Positions 9,328 through 19,637 of a stretch of DNA of 64,000 nt are shown piece by piece. Where the stretch lies: contig JAQWLN010000127.1 in the NCBI GenBank assembly GCA_029247265.1, forward strand, positions 45,850-109,849, read 5' to 3'. The stretch's first letter is position 1; the number at the start of each line of letters is the position of its first letter. The notes under the pieces are model-generated. The model was not told the DNA's origin. It did not search any database and worked only from the letters and a program-made list of their open reading frames with translations. This DNA comes from Fuerstiella sp. (lineage in GTDB: Bacteria > Planctomycetota > Planctomycetia > Planctomycetales > Planctomycetaceae). Position numbers and translations under genes: made by a program.

Positions 9328-11238
9328 CTACGGAATTGCGTCCAGAACCGCCTGGAACGGCATTTCTTCCAGGCTGCCAAACCGAGAATCGCTATGCAGC
9401 TTCGCTTTCGAAATTGCCGGCGACGACAAACCGCACAGAAACCTCGCCAGCTGCACGCGATCAGGGAGTTGATGTTCGAGTTCCACCTGAGCTATTCGAA
9501 TTTGCTCTGCAACGTCACTTGCCAGTGGCCTCGCCGCGCGTTCTGCGAGTCCTCCAGTTGACAGATTCAGGCACGACGAACAGTGGCCGCAGTCACGACC
9601 CAGCGGTTTCCCGAAATGGTGACACAGATGTGCAACCTGACACTCCCGTAGATCCACCAGGCGAACGACCTGTTCCAGTCGCTCCAGTTCACGACGTTCC
9701 CGTTGAATTCCCTGATCATAGAGATGATCCACCAGAGCATCGTGGTTCTCCGGTTGTCGCAGCCGACGATACCGATTGCGAACACCCGTGACTTTCAAGT
9801 CTAACATCTGCTGATGACCAAGATCGTCCAGGGCCGCCACCAAACGATTACGTGGCTGCTGCAGCTTGCCGGCGGCAGCATCGACGTCGAGATAAAACCA
9901 TGTTTTCTTTTTCGTGGACTGCGCCAGCAGGCGGCGCAGAAAGTCACGGTATTCCCCGTCGAACTTTTCAAGAATCTCTGCCGAAGACATCTGTGGCTTG
10001 AACTGATATCCGGAGTAGAACGGAGTCCCACCCTCCAGATAACCGTCCAGTTCCAGGTAAGTCATCAATGTCCGAATGACCAGAATTCGGATGTCGGAAT
10101 TCCGCGCCAGGTCGTAGTAGCTGACATCGAAATCTTCGTCCCGGGAAAACAAATCCTTAACAAAACGATCCACTGAATCCCGAGTTGGCGTATCCCCCAG
10201 AACAAAGTTTTCCAGCACGGTCAGGTCTTCAGCACACGCCAGAACTTCACAGGTGGCTGATTCCGCATCTCGACCGGCACGTCCAATTTCCTGCGAATAA
10301 TTCTCTAGACTCTTGGGCAGGTTGTAGTGATAGACATAGCGGATGTTGGATTTGTCGACGCCCATGCCAAACGCGATGGTCGCCACAACGACGCCACAAT
10401 CAGATTCCAGAAACCAGTCCTGAACTGATTCTCTGACATCCGGCTTCAGTCCAGCATGATACGCCTTCGCCGAAAAGCCTTCGGCCTTCAGATTGTCTGC
10501 GACCTCCATCGCGGTTTTCTGAAGTGTGACATACACAATCGTGGGACCAGCCGGGCGTTCCTGCAACCGACCGATGAGCTTGTGGTCACGTTCACCGGCA
10601 GTGACCGATGTCAGCAACAGCGTCAAATTGCTGCGATAAAACCCCGTACATGTGGCACAGGCTTCTTCGATTTCGAAGACACGGCACATGTCCAGCAGCA
10701 CCGGGGGAGTGGCCGTGGCCGTCAGAGCAAGAATTCGTTCGGCCCTGAACTGCCGGGCAAATGCCGCCAGCTTAAGATAGTCCGGTCGAAAATTGTGCCC
10801 CCACTCAGAAATGCAGTGTGCTTCATCAACAGCAAACAGCGAGATCCGAATCCGCTTCATCTGTTCACGAAATCTCTCGTTGTTGAATCTCTCGGGAGCC
10901 ACGTACAGCAACTTCAGCCTGCCGGTGCGAACGTCGTCCATGACTCGCCGATAGTCGTCAACGGACAACGTTGAATCGAGTCGCTGCGCGGCGATGCCGC
11001 GCGACGCAAGGGCATCAATCTGATCCTTCATCAGCGCAATCAGCGGTGAGATCACAAGTGTGAGTCCATCAAATGCCAGCGCCGGCAGCTGATAGCACAA
11101 CGACTTTCCACCTCCCGTGGGAAACACGGCGGCCGCCGAACGGCCCGCCAGCAAATTCTCAATAACGGCCTGCTGACCGTCACGGAATTCTTCGAATCCG
11201 AAGTGTTCCCTAAGCAGTTGTTGTGCATCATCTGACAT
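9328..11238 (-). CDS. recQ: ATP-dependent DNA helicase RecQ
   Basis: A 3'-5' DNA helicase of superfamily 2 for recombination and replication repair, 636 residues. Walker A is TGGGKS (41-46), the DEAH box is at 138-141 followed by the RecQ aromatic-rich loop (CISEWGHNFRPDY), and motif VI is SQEIGRAGRD. The zinc-binding region of the RQC domain is seen near residues 530-555 (CQVAHLC, then CGHCSSC). The C-terminus is a short helix-turn-helix-like segment, and I see no HRDC domain, so it is shorter than E. coli RecQ at that end but within the family range. It converges with the DinB gene. Confidence 0.95.
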   Translation of the reverse strand: MSDDAQQLLREHFGFEEFRDGQQAVIENLLAGRSAAAVFPTGGGKSLCYQLPALAFDGLTLVISPLIALMKDQIDALASRGIAAQRLDSTLSVDDYRRVMDDVRTGRLKLLYVAPERFNNERFREQMKRIRISLFAVDEAHCISEWGHNFRPDYLKLAAFARQFRAERILALTATATPPVLLDMCRVFEIEEACATCTGFYRSNLTLLLTSVTAGERDHKLIGRLQERPAGPTIVYVTLQKTAMEVADNLKAEGFSAKAYHAGLKPDVRESVQDWFLESDCGVVVATIAFGMGVDKSNIRYVYHYNLPKSLENYSQEIGRAGRDAESATCEVLACAEDLTVLENFVLGDTPTRDSVDRFVKDLFSRDEDFDVSYYDLARNSDIRILVIRTLMTYLELDGYLEGGTPFYSGYQFKPQMSSAEILEKFDGEYRDFLRRLLAQSTKKKTWFYLDVDAAAGKLQQPRNRLVAALDDLGHQQMLDLKVTGVRNRYRRLRQPENHDALVDHLYDQGIQRERRELERLEQVVRLVDLRECQVAHLCHHFGKPLGRDCGHCSSCLNLSTGGLAERAARPLASDVAEQIRIAQVELEHQLPDRVQLARFLCGLSSPAISKAKLHSDSRFGSLEEMPFQAVLDAIP

Positions 11239-11492
11239 GGCGGATTTTTATGGAATTCCAGCTACAGATTCCAGCATTCGTTTGATTCAACAGCGAATCC
11301 CGTGACACCACATCCGTCAGCCATGCGCGACAGGCGTAAGAATTCACACGGTCGTAGCCCGGCCCCTGCCCTTTTGTCTTTCGGCGCCGCCGATTCGTTC
11401 TGTCGCATCAACGATCGCCTCTTGTATCACGGTGATTTCCCGATACTCTTTCCGTCCTGCCGCAGTTCCCAATCGACTTTGAAAGTCTTCCG

Positions 11493-14400
11493 ATGCGTAG
11501 TGCCATTGCACCACTCGTTTTCTACATGTTCTGTTGTGTTTCTCTTCCGACAGTCAATGCCGACGAATCCAGTGACAAGAACCGTCCAATACAGGCCCTG
11601 CTGGTCACCGGTGGCTGTTGTCACGACTACGATCGGCAGAAACTGATTTTGCCGCGCGGCGTCAGTGCTCGAGCCAACGTACGCTGGACTATCGTGCATC
11701 AGGGCGGAACAACAACAGACACACCGATCCCGCTGTACGACGATCCAGACTGGGCGGACGGGTTCGACATCGTCATTCACAACGAGTGCTTCTCACACGT
11801 CACCGATCTGGATTTTGTGGATCGCATCCTGCAGCCGCATAAGGACGGTCTGCCAGCGATCCTGATTCACTGTGCGATGCACTGTTACCGAGTCGAAGAC
11901 GATCGCTGGTTCAAATTCGTCGGACTGCAGTCGCCCGGCCACGGGCCGCATTATTCGTACACGGCTGCCAACGTGAAGCCGGATCACCCGATCATGCAGG
12001 GATTCGGACCGATGTTTGTCGCTCCCAAAGGCGAGCTGTATCACTCGATGAAAGTGTTCGATACCGCCACGCCACTGGCTCAGGCAAATCGCGAGGCTGA
12101 TGGAATGCCTCAGGTCTGCGTCTGGACGAACGATTATCAGGGCACCAAAGTGTTCGGCTGCACAATGGGTCACTACAACGAAACCATGGCCGAACCGAAG
12201 TACCTGGACATGATGGCCAAAGCCGTGTTGTGGGCAGTCGGCCGCGACTCGGAAGAAGACTTCACACCGTCCACGGAAAAAATCGATGAAGAAATCAAAG
12301 CTCTGATCACGATACCTGTTCAGAAGAACGCAACCAATCCCATTCTGCCTCAGAACTGCTGCGGCGACACCAACCTGGCCTACGGCAAACCGGTCACTTC
12401 CAAAAGCGAACAGTCCGGCAACTTCCGCAAGCATCTCACCGATGGACTGCTGAATACTCGATACTGTCCATCGGGAGCGCAGGTCGATGAATGGGTCACG
12501 GTAGATCTGGAAGAACCACAACACGTGCGAGCCATTCGGCTGCACTGGGAAAAGCCAACCGACATCGTCTACAGGTACATCGTCGAAACGTCGGCCGACA
12601 ACGAAAACTGGACACGGGTCGTTGACGATTCCAACAACGAAGAGCCCGGGGCCATTCGAGCTCATGTCCTGGACGCTCCGGACACGCAATATATCCGCAC
12701 GACCTTCCTGGGCGCCAGCAAAGGCCTGTGGGGCTCCATCTGGGAACTGGAAGTATCAGCCGGCGAACTGCCTGAGCTACCGGAAGTCGTTGCCCCTGTG
12801 GGTTTGTCCGCGTCGATCGGCGATGTGCAGACGCCGCCAGGCTTCAATGTCACGATGTTCGGCCAGCCACCGACAGTGAACTACCCCGTCTGTCTGACAG
12901 CAGCAGCCACGGGCGAAGTGTTTGTGGGCGTGGACGAACAGGGTTCGCTGGGCAAGGAAACCGGTCGAGGCAAAGTGTTGCGCTGTATCGATACGAATGG
13001 TGACGGCACGGCCGATCAGGTCAACGAATTTGCGAAGATGGATCACCCTCGTGGCCTGATCTACGACAACGGCTCACTGTGGGTTCTGCATCCTCCCTAC
13101 CTGAGCGTTTTCCGCGACAACGATAGTGACGGAAAATCCGACGAAAGCGAAGTGCTGATCAAAGGCATCAGCACGGAAGAAGTCAACAAACGTGGAGCTG
13201 ACCACACGACCAACGGCATTCGCATGGGCATCGACGGCTGGATCTATATCGCGGTCGGTGATTTCGGGTTCACCCAAGCCATCGCAAAAGACGGAACGAC
13301 GCTCAGTAAACGCGGCGGCGGTATCGTGCGCATTCGCCCTGACGGCACTGAGATGGAGATCTACTCGTGGGGTCAGCGCAACATTCTGGACGTGGCGATT
13401 GATCCTTATATGAACATTTTCACACGAGACAACACGAACGATGGCGGCGGCTGGGACATTCGGGTGTCGCACATTCTGCAGTCCGCCAACTACGGATATC
13501 CATCGCTGTACAAGAACTTCACTGACGAAATCATGCCGCCGCTGGCCGACTACGGCGGAGGCTCAGGCTGTGGCTCGATGTACTTTCACGATGAACGGTG
13601 GCCCGCTGAATATCGTAATCTGCTGCTGACATGCGACTGGGGAACCAGCAATGTTCACAGCCACAAGCTACCTGTCAACGGAGCAACCTTTGATCCGCAG
13701 CAGGACACCTTCCTGAAAATCCCCCGCCCAACGGATATCGACGTCGACGCCAGCGGGCGGATGTACGTCAGCAGCTGGAAGAACGGCAAGTTCGCCTATG
13801 ACGGTCCGGACGTGGGCTTTGTCGCTCAGGTCACACCAACGGATTTCCTGGCAAAGCCTGTACCCGATGTACGCCAGTTAGAAGTCACATCACTGATCGA
13901 CTTGCTGCAGCACCCGTCAGCTGCGATGCGACTTCATGTACAGCACGAAATCCTCAGACGTAGCGACACGAAAAAACGTGCCACGACAGAGGATGATGGC
14001 CCTTCCCCACTGAACGAAGAACTCTTCACGTTTGCCGCTGATCCCAAGACATCACTCTACGGACGTGCTGCAGCTATCTTCACATTAAAACAGTCCCTCG
14101 GTGCACGTGCCAATTACGAATTGCTGCAACTGGCAAAAGATGCGGCACTTACGGAATACTGTCTGCGAGCCATCGCAGATCGCAAATCGGAACTGGATGG
14201 CGTGACGCCCGGACCATTTCTGGATGGCTTGCAGAATTCGAATCCACGCGTTCAGGCTGTCGCGCTGATCGGTCTGGGACGAATCATGTCTCACGCTCTC
14301 GCCAATAATTTTGTGGTCAGCGACGCTGAGGGCAACCAGACGGCTTCCGAATTCGTAACGTCTGTGGCGACCGCCATTTTGCCTCTGACGATCCCCGCGA

Positions 14401-15416
14401 AGATCAGTCCGGAAGCCGACGGTGACGACTGGCGTTTGCCACATCCGGAACGTGTCATTCCACACCTTGCTGTACAAGCCCTCGTCAAAATGCATGCCGG
14501 CGACGACTGCATTGCTGCACTGAACACGCCTTACCGCAATGGAGCACTGTGGGCCCTGAAGTCCATGCACAGCGAACGCACGATCAACGGCCTGTTCAAA
14601 GTACTCAGCACGACTCACGACAAATCGCTCCGCCGCGAAATATGGACCACGCTGATTCGACTGTATCATCGTGAAGGGCAATTCACCGATGACGGTCGCG
14701 GCTGGTGGGGCACTCGTCCGGATACCACCGGGCCGTATTACGACCGCCAGGCATGGAGCGAATCCGATCGCATTGCTGCAGCCGTCAAAGTCGCGTTGGC
14801 GGAAAACGACGAATCACTGGCCGGACACATCAAAGAGCAGTTGAAACAGCACGTTGTCAACATTGACGGCATCAGTGCCGCCGACATCGCATCCATGAAC
14901 GAACCGGAATCAGCGATCCAGCTGCCCAAAGTCGATCCTAATGATCCCAATCAAATCGCCAACCTGCCGTACGAAACCATTCTGTCGCGAGCGACAAGTG
15001 CCCAGGGCAATGCCGATGCCGGCAAGGTGCTGTTTCGCAATCAGTCCTGCATCAGCTGCCACACCATTGCCAACGGGCAGCAACCCAAAGGGCCGCATCT
15101 GGTCGACATCGGCAAGCGTTACAAGAAGAAAGAACTGCTGGAATCGATCGTGGCCCCCAGCAAAAAGATCGCTCAGGGATTCGATTCATGGACTTTCGTG
15201 ATGTCCAGCGGCAAGGTTCACAGCGGCTTTGTCGTTCTGGAAAGCGCAGAAACTGTCACGATCCGACAGAACGATGGACTCAGTGCAGAACTGCTCCAGG
15301 ACGACATTGACGAGCGAGTCAAACAGGAAATCTCGATGATGCCGAAAGGTATCGTCGCCAACCTGACACCAGAGCAGCTGGCCGACCTTGTTGCGTGGCT
15401 GCAGACTCTGCATTGA
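11493..15416 (+). CDS. Secreted multidomain ThuA / discoidin / beta-propeller / HEAT / cytochrome c protein
   Basis: A 1307-residue protein with a signal peptide (residues 1-23). In order: a ThuA-like domain (about 30-250; LLVTGGCCHDYDRQK, GHYNETMAEPKYLDM); a discoidin/F5-8C carbohydrate-binding domain (about 290-430; LTDGLLNTRY, WVTVDLEEPQHVRAIRLHWE); a PVC-type membrane-bound dehydrogenase propeller (about 440-790; RGLIYDNGSLWVLHPPYLS, GADHTTNGIRMGIDGW, DIDVDASGRMYVSSWKNG); an alpha-helical repeat region (about 800-1130); and a C-terminal cytochrome c domain with CISCH near residues 1185-1189. It probably binds a polysaccharide and oxidises a sugar, passing electrons to its own haem. The DUF1501 gene follows 270 bases later on the same strand. 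Confidence 0.9.
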   Translation: MRSAIAPLVFYMFCCVSLPTVNADESSDKNRPIQALLVTGGCCHDYDRQKLILPRGVSARANVRWTIVHQGGTTTDTPIPLYDDPDWADGFDIVIHNECFSHVTDLDFVDRILQPHKDGLPAILIHCAMHCYRVEDDRWFKFVGLQSPGHGPHYSYTAANVKPDHPIMQGFGPMFVAPKGELYHSMKVFDTATPLAQANREADGMPQVCVWTNDYQGTKVFGCTMGHYNETMAEPKYLDMMAKAVLWAVGRDSEEDFTPSTEKIDEEIKALITIPVQKNATNPILPQNCCGDTNLAYGKPVTSKSEQSGNFRKHLTDGLLNTRYCPSGAQVDEWVTVDLEEPQHVRAIRLHWEKPTDIVYRYIVETSADNENWTRVVDDSNNEEPGAIRAHVLDAPDTQYIRTTFLGASKGLWGSIWELEVSAGELPELPEVVAPVGLSASIGDVQTPPGFNVTMFGQPPTVNYPVCLTAAATGEVFVGVDEQGSLGKETGRGKVLRCIDTNGDGTADQVNEFAKMDHPRGLIYDNGSLWVLHPPYLSVFRDNDSDGKSDESEVLIKGISTEEVNKRGADHTTNGIRMGIDGWIYIAVGDFGFTQAIAKDGTTLSKRGGGIVRIRPDGTEMEIYSWGQRNILDVAIDPYMNIFTRDNTNDGGGWDIRVSHILQSANYGYPSLYKNFTDEIMPPLADYGGGSGCGSMYFHDERWPAEYRNLLLTCDWGTSNVHSHKLPVNGATFDPQQDTFLKIPRPTDIDVDASGRMYVSSWKNGKFAYDGPDVGFVAQVTPTDFLAKPVPDVRQLEVTSLIDLLQHPSAAMRLHVQHEILRRSDTKKRATTEDDGPSPLNEELFTFAADPKTSLYGRAAAIFTLKQSLGARANYELLQLAKDAALTEYCLRAIADRKSELDGVTPGPFLDGLQNSNPRVQAVALIGLGRIMSHALANNFVVSDAEGNQTASEFVTSVATAILPLTIPAKISPEADGDDWRLPHPERVIPHLAVQALVKMHAGDDCIAALNTPYRNGALWALKSMHSERTINGLFKVLSTTHDKSLRREIWTTLIRLYHREGQFTDDGRGWWGTRPDTTGPYYDRQAWSESDRIAAAVKVALAENDESLAGHIKEQLKQHVVNIDGISAADIASMNEPESAIQLPKVDPNDPNQIANLPYETILSRATSAQGNADAGKVLFRNQSCISCHTIANGQQPKGPHLVDIGKRYKKKELLESIVAPSKKIAQGFDSWTFVMSSGKVHSGFVVLESAETVTIRQNDGLSAELLQDDIDERVKQEISMMPKGIVANLTPEQLADLVAWLQTLH

Positions 15417-15440
15417 TTCAGTCGTATTGGGAACGCATAG

Positions 15441-15471
15441 GCCTCAATCTCGGCATGGCCGAAGTTGAGGC
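15441..15471 (+). terminator. Stem-loop after the 1307-residue gene, possible terminator
   Basis: GCCTCAATCTCGGC (15441-15454) pairs with GCCGAAGTTGAGGC (15458-15471) at 12 of 14 positions around a three-base loop. It lies 25 bases after the stop codon of the 1307-residue gene. There is no run of T after it, so it may be a Rho-dependent or processing hairpin rather than a true intrinsic terminator. Confidence 0.45.
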
Positions 15472-15686
15472 TCGAAACGCCAGCGAGTCGGGCTCGTGCG
15501 CTAATGAAATATGCCTGCCTGCGCTGCGTGCTCGTATGGGAAACGGCGAGGCGCTCATGAATGGTCTTCGCAGCCTATTGAGCCGCAGGCTGCTGCGGGG
15601 TACACTCGTGTGGCCGTCCACCACATAGAAGTCTCTCTGTCCAGTGGACTCAACGTTCGCCATCTACGTTCTTCCCGGACCAGACC

Positions 15687-17126
15687 GTGGCACCGCGACA
15701 ATTCCCACATCCGCACTTGAATCGCCGACAGTTGCTGCAGGTGGGCAGCATTGGTCTGGCGAATCTCTCACTGGCAGACTTGCATCGCTGCCAGGCCACC
15801 ATGGATGGTCCTGATCGTGGTCCGCAAATCCGATCAGTCATCTACGTCTTTCTGAGCGGTGGGCTGTCACAGCATGAGAGCTTCGATATGAAGCCGCTTG
15901 CTCCCGACAGCGTCCGCGGAGAATTCTCGCCGATCGCAACAAAGACGCCGGGACTGCATATCTGTGAACATCTGCCGCAGCTGGCACAGCGCAGCGAACG
16001 TTGGAGTCTGGTTCGGTCGCTGACTCATCAGAGCAACGATCACGGCGAGGGAATTCACATCATGAATACGGGGCGCAGTCAATTGCCTCCCGGGCTTAAC
16101 CGCAACAAACCTCAGCCAACGGATTTCCCGTCAATGCTGTCCGTCGCGGGAAGCCAGCTTAATGGCCCGGGCGGACTGCCAGCCACAGCCGTGTTGCCTC
16201 GTCTGGTCGCCAACGTCAACCGTCTGGAGCGGCCAGGGCAAAGAGCCGGCCTGATGGGCGCCGCGCACGACCCGTGGTTAATCAACGCCGCCAGTGCATG
16301 CGATGGATATGGTGCGTGCCCTGACTGTTTTCATTTCTCCAACAAGCCGGAATTCCGACATTCCATTTATCCGGTGTTTCAATCGCCCAATCTGCAACTG
16401 CCGGATGGACTTTCACTCAGCCGACTGGATCGACGAGCAGATCTACTGGTGGAAGTCGAACGGCAACGACGGGATCTTGACCAGCAGGCGGCGGTCGCAA
16501 ACCTGGACCGAAATCGGTCAGGTGCCCTGTCACTGCTGACTTCAGGAGACGTACGACAGGCCTTCGATCTGCAGAACGAACACCCGCGACGGCTGGATGC
16601 GTACGGTCGGAACGTCTTCGGATCGTCAATGCTGCTGGCCCGCCGAATGGTTGAGGTTGGTGTCAGGCTCGTACAGGTGAATCTGGGGCGAGGTTCTACC
16701 TGGGATCAGCACGGCGACGTATTCCCGGCCCTGCGCAAATTGTTGCCGCCGTTCGATCAGTCCCTATCTGCTCTGCTGGATGATCTTGCCGATCACGGAC
16801 TGCTGAAATCCACTTTGGTTGTTGTGGCCGGCGAGTTCGGCCGCACGCCGAAGATTTCAAAGCTGAACGTCTACAAGCGACCCGGGCGAGATCACTGGGG
16901 AGCCGCTCAGTCGATACTTCTGGCCGGGGGTGGTGTGCAGGGAGGACGCACGATCGGAGCAACCGACGACATCGGAGCGTATCCGGTCAGAGATCCACAG
17001 ACCCCCGAGAATCTGGCGGCGACTGTTTATTCAACGCTGGGCATTCCAAAAGATGCTCACTGGCACGACCCAACCGGTCGCCCCTATCCCGTGTACCATG
17101 ACTCGCCGATCGCCGGGCTGACGTAG
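15687..17126 (+). CDS. DUF1501 domain protein (Tat-type leader)
   Basis: A 479-residue DUF1501 protein, a planctomycete-rich branch of the alkaline-phosphatase/sulfatase superfamily of unknown reaction. The start is GTG 15687; the leader carries the motif NRRQLLQVGSIG typical of this family's Tat-like signals. Family landmarks are SVIYVFLSGGLSQHESFDMK, HEN-like metal-site regions, VVVAGEFGRTPK, GRDHWGAAQSILLAGGGVQ and a C-terminal TVYSTLGI. It follows the 1307-residue cytochrome-tailed protein and is the likely functional partner of that gene; elsewhere in this window DUF1501 genes pair with DUF1549/1553 genes instead. Confidence 0.9.
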   Translation: MAPRQFPHPHLNRRQLLQVGSIGLANLSLADLHRCQATMDGPDRGPQIRSVIYVFLSGGLSQHESFDMKPLAPDSVRGEFSPIATKTPGLHICEHLPQLAQRSERWSLVRSLTHQSNDHGEGIHIMNTGRSQLPPGLNRNKPQPTDFPSMLSVAGSQLNGPGGLPATAVLPRLVANVNRLERPGQRAGLMGAAHDPWLINAASACDGYGACPDCFHFSNKPEFRHSIYPVFQSPNLQLPDGLSLSRLDRRADLLVEVERQRRDLDQQAAVANLDRNRSGALSLLTSGDVRQAFDLQNEHPRRLDAYGRNVFGSSMLLARRMVEVGVRLVQVNLGRGSTWDQHGDVFPALRKLLPPFDQSLSALLDDLADHGLLKSTLVVVAGEFGRTPKISKLNVYKRPGRDHWGAAQSILLAGGGVQGGRTIGATDDIGAYPVRDPQTPENLAATVYSTLGIPKDAHWHDPTGRPYPVYHDSPIAGLT

Positions 17127-17169
17127 TCGTGGTCCCGTACACGCTGGGCAAGTTCGTGAGCTGTGCGTT

Positions 17170-18039
17170 CTACCACCAGATCTCATCCGGAAAAAACCGG
17201 GACACCAGATCGCGGTAGTACGGCATCAGCTTCTCAAGATCCGGAGCAGCATCACTTTTTGTGTACAGATCGTACGGGTTGAATTCACGTACACGGTCGA
17301 ACATTCTGCGATCTTCGTCGTTCATCAGATGTGCGTATGCACCTTCGCGATGAGCCGGATAGAACGAATGATACCGGATCATGTACTGCGCCTCGCGCGG
17401 AACAAAATCCTTCACGACGTTGTACAGGTATTCGTCGTGGCCCCACGACATCAGCACATTGTCCAGACCGCAACCGGCCTCATAGATTCCGTTCTCCGTC
17501 TGGTAAACTTCGTTGTGCCAGTCGGCATTCTGCTGAAAGAATTCGTGGTAAACGATGGACTTCGAATAACGACAACCTACCGGGAAGGTGTCCCCGGTAA
17601 CGGCCCATTGAGGTTCATCAAACAGACACAGCACTTTGCCCATGTCATGAATCAGCCCCGTCAGCACAAACCAGTCAGGGTGTCCGTCTGCGCGGATGGC
17701 TTCCGCCGTTTGCACGGCATGAGCGATCTGAGGCAGCTCGGTGTCGGGATCGCTGTCGTCGACCAGCTCGTTCAGAAAATCCATGGCCTGCCAGATGCCC
17801 ATACTCCGCGTGCGCACCGGAAGATACTTTTTGCGTGAGGCTCGGACAAAGTCGACCGTCTGACGCACGTGATTCTGATGATAAAACTCGCGAACCGAAT
17901 CCCGAACCTGATCGCCGTAATCTCGGAATCCGTCCTCGGCATCACTGTCGGACGCCGGATAGCGGTTTCGCACATCTTCGTCATAGTCATCCAGTGATGA
18001 CAACGGATTCTGCGATGTCGTGTCGTCGGGGACTTGCAT
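17170..18039 (-). CDS. Myo-inositol oxygenase (MIOX) homologue
   Basis: Predicted di-iron oxygenase turning myo-inositol plus O2 into D-glucuronate, in the cytoplasm. The core matches the animal/plant/fungal enzyme closely: [58 protein letters not shown]. All six iron ligands of human MIOX have equivalents: H107, H131, D132, H201, H224 and D257. At 289 residues it is almost the same length as the human enzyme (285). The N-terminal 45 residues are acidic and variable. It is transcribed alone, convergent with the DUF1501 gene. Bacterial MIOX genes are known but sparse, so lateral or ancient eukaryote-like origin is worth testing. Confidence 0.92.
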   Translation of the reverse strand: MQVPDDTTSQNPLSSLDDYDEDVRNRYPASDSDAEDGFRDYGDQVRDSVREFYHQNHVRQTVDFVRASRKKYLPVRTRSMGIWQAMDFLNELVDDSDPDTELPQIAHAVQTAEAIRADGHPDWFVLTGLIHDMGKVLCLFDEPQWAVTGDTFPVGCRYSKSIVYHEFFQQNADWHNEVYQTENGIYEAGCGLDNVLMSWGHDEYLYNVVKDFVPREAQYMIRYHSFYPAHREGAYAHLMNDEDRRMFDRVREFNPYDLYTKSDAAPDLEKLMPYYRDLVSRFFPDEIWW

Positions 18040-18185
18040 GTGGATTCCTGCTGTCAGATCACTGGTGAGAAGGAACGATACAAATCGGAAGCGTCACTGA
18101 AACGCAAAGTACACACAGCTGACCATTAACGACACCTCAGTCCATGGAACGCTGGCTTTCCAGTCAATCAGAGGCGGCGTGTGAC

Positions 18186-19481
18186 CTACGAAAGAGCCCA
18201 GCCCTCGCGATAGTCTTTTCGCAGCAGCAGGTCTGCTGCCCTGTCTCCGGTACTCATGTCCGCCGGATTGTATTCGATTTCGTGGCCGACTCGATAAGCC
18301 ACGTTGCCCAACAATACAACTTCTGTAAACGGCCCCGCGTAACCGAAATTGCTGCCCGTCGCCGAACCGGTCTTGCAGGCCGTAATCCATTGTTGATGGT
18401 GATGACTTCCGGAAAACGGAGCCGATTCTTCGCCTTCCGTCTTCGCAGCGGACTCTGCCCCTCCCAGCAGTTTGGGCTGCTGACCGTGCTTAATGGCGAT
18501 CTCGCCTTTTGAGCCAACAAACAGTGAACCATTCATCGGAAGTTTTGCCGCGATATCAGCCGGGAGCGTTGTCGTACCTTCATACCAATAGACGCTCAAT
18601 TCACCGTTATCCTTCTGAGCCGGAAACGTAAACTTTGTTGTCATATGCTTTGGACCGCTGTGAGCGTGCAGCGGCGGTCCCTGCGACGCGACTCTGACCG
18701 GACGGCGACCCAGATTCAACGCCTGGAACGTTGGATCCAGCAGGTGAATGGCCATATCACCAATCGCACCGCATCCAAAATCCCACCAGCCTCGCCAGCG
18801 AAACGGAACGTAGGATTCATGATAGTCACGTTCCTGAGCGGGCCCCAGCCACAGATCCCAATGCAAGTGTGACGGCACCTTCTGCGGCTGTGCCGGTCGA
18901 TCCATGCCCTGACTCCACCACTTTCCAGGGCGGTCGGTAATCACATGCACCTGCTGAACGTCGCCAATGACCCCGGAACGCAGCAGTTCCACCAGGCGAA
19001 CATAACCGGGGTGCTCATGATTCTGAGTGCCCATCTGAGTTGCCAGCTTACGGGCGGTCGCCACCTGTGCGATCTGCCGTGCTTCCTCAACAGTGTGAGT
19101 CAGTGGCTTTTCACAGTAGACGTGCAAATCTCTGTTCATGGCCCGCATCGTGGCCGGAGCATGATGATGATCGGGAGTGGCCACGACAACGGCATCCAGG
19201 TTGTCCTGCTCCAGTAACTGGCGATAGTCATGATAGGTCTTCGCACCGGGATGTCGTTTTGCTGCGGCCTCCAGGCGGTGTTCGTCCACATCACACAGCG
19301 CCACAATCGATTCCGTGCTGACGGCTGCAAGGTCACTCTGACCACGTCCTCCGACACCGATGACTCCGATGTTCAGTTTCTCGTTGGCACCGAAAGCGTG
19401 CGCGGGAACAATGTACGGTGCCGCCAGCGCTGCAGCTCCTGCTTTAAACGCTGTACGACGAGTGATTTGTCTACGACTCAT
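18186..19481 (-). CDS. Gfo/Idh/MocA family oxidoreductase with Tat leader
   Basis: NAD(P)-dependent sugar dehydrogenase family member, about 431 residues from ATG 19481, chosen because it gives the leader MSRRQITRRTAFKAGAAALA with a twin-arginine region; an in-frame ATG four codons upstream is possible. The Rossmann motif is GVIGVGGRGQSDLAAV, followed by CDVDEHRLEAAAKRHPGAK and VVVATPDHHHAPATM; the family's EKPLTHTVEEA segment is at about residue 120. The C-terminal domain has the RWRGWWDFGCGAIGDMAIHL signature of the large planctomycete Tat-exported subgroup. The substrate is unknown. The downstream MIOX gene is 146 bases away on the same strand, so inositol derivatives are conceivable substrates, but this is inference. 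Confidence 0.9.
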   Translation of the reverse strand: MSRRQITRRTAFKAGAAALAAPYIVPAHAFGANEKLNIGVIGVGGRGQSDLAAVSTESIVALCDVDEHRLEAAAKRHPGAKTYHDYRQLLEQDNLDAVVVATPDHHHAPATMRAMNRDLHVYCEKPLTHTVEEARQIAQVATARKLATQMGTQNHEHPGYVRLVELLRSGVIGDVQQVHVITDRPGKWWSQGMDRPAQPQKVPSHLHWDLWLGPAQERDYHESYVPFRWRGWWDFGCGAIGDMAIHLLDPTFQALNLGRRPVRVASQGPPLHAHSGPKHMTTKFTFPAQKDNGELSVYWYEGTTTLPADIAAKLPMNGSLFVGSKGEIAIKHGQQPKLLGGAESAAKTEGEESAPFSGSHHHQQWITACKTGSATGSNFGYAGPFTEVVLLGNVAYRVGHEIEYNPADMSTGDRAADLLLRKDYREGWALS

Positions 19482-19637
19482 GATTAGCTCCATTTGTACT
19501 GCGTGCGGCAGACTTTCGTTTTCCCAAAGTTCTGCGCGTTCGTTTGCTTCGGCGTGCGATACAACCTGATTGTATCGTGGGTGAAAGCAACGTAACAGGC
19601 ATCCGGAGGAAAGACGCAGTTCGACCGCTGCCCTGCG

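Noticed and set aside
11793..12689. 298-codon minus-strand open frame under the 1307-residue gene
   Set aside because: It is antisense to the ThuA and discoidin domains, with no recognisable motif.
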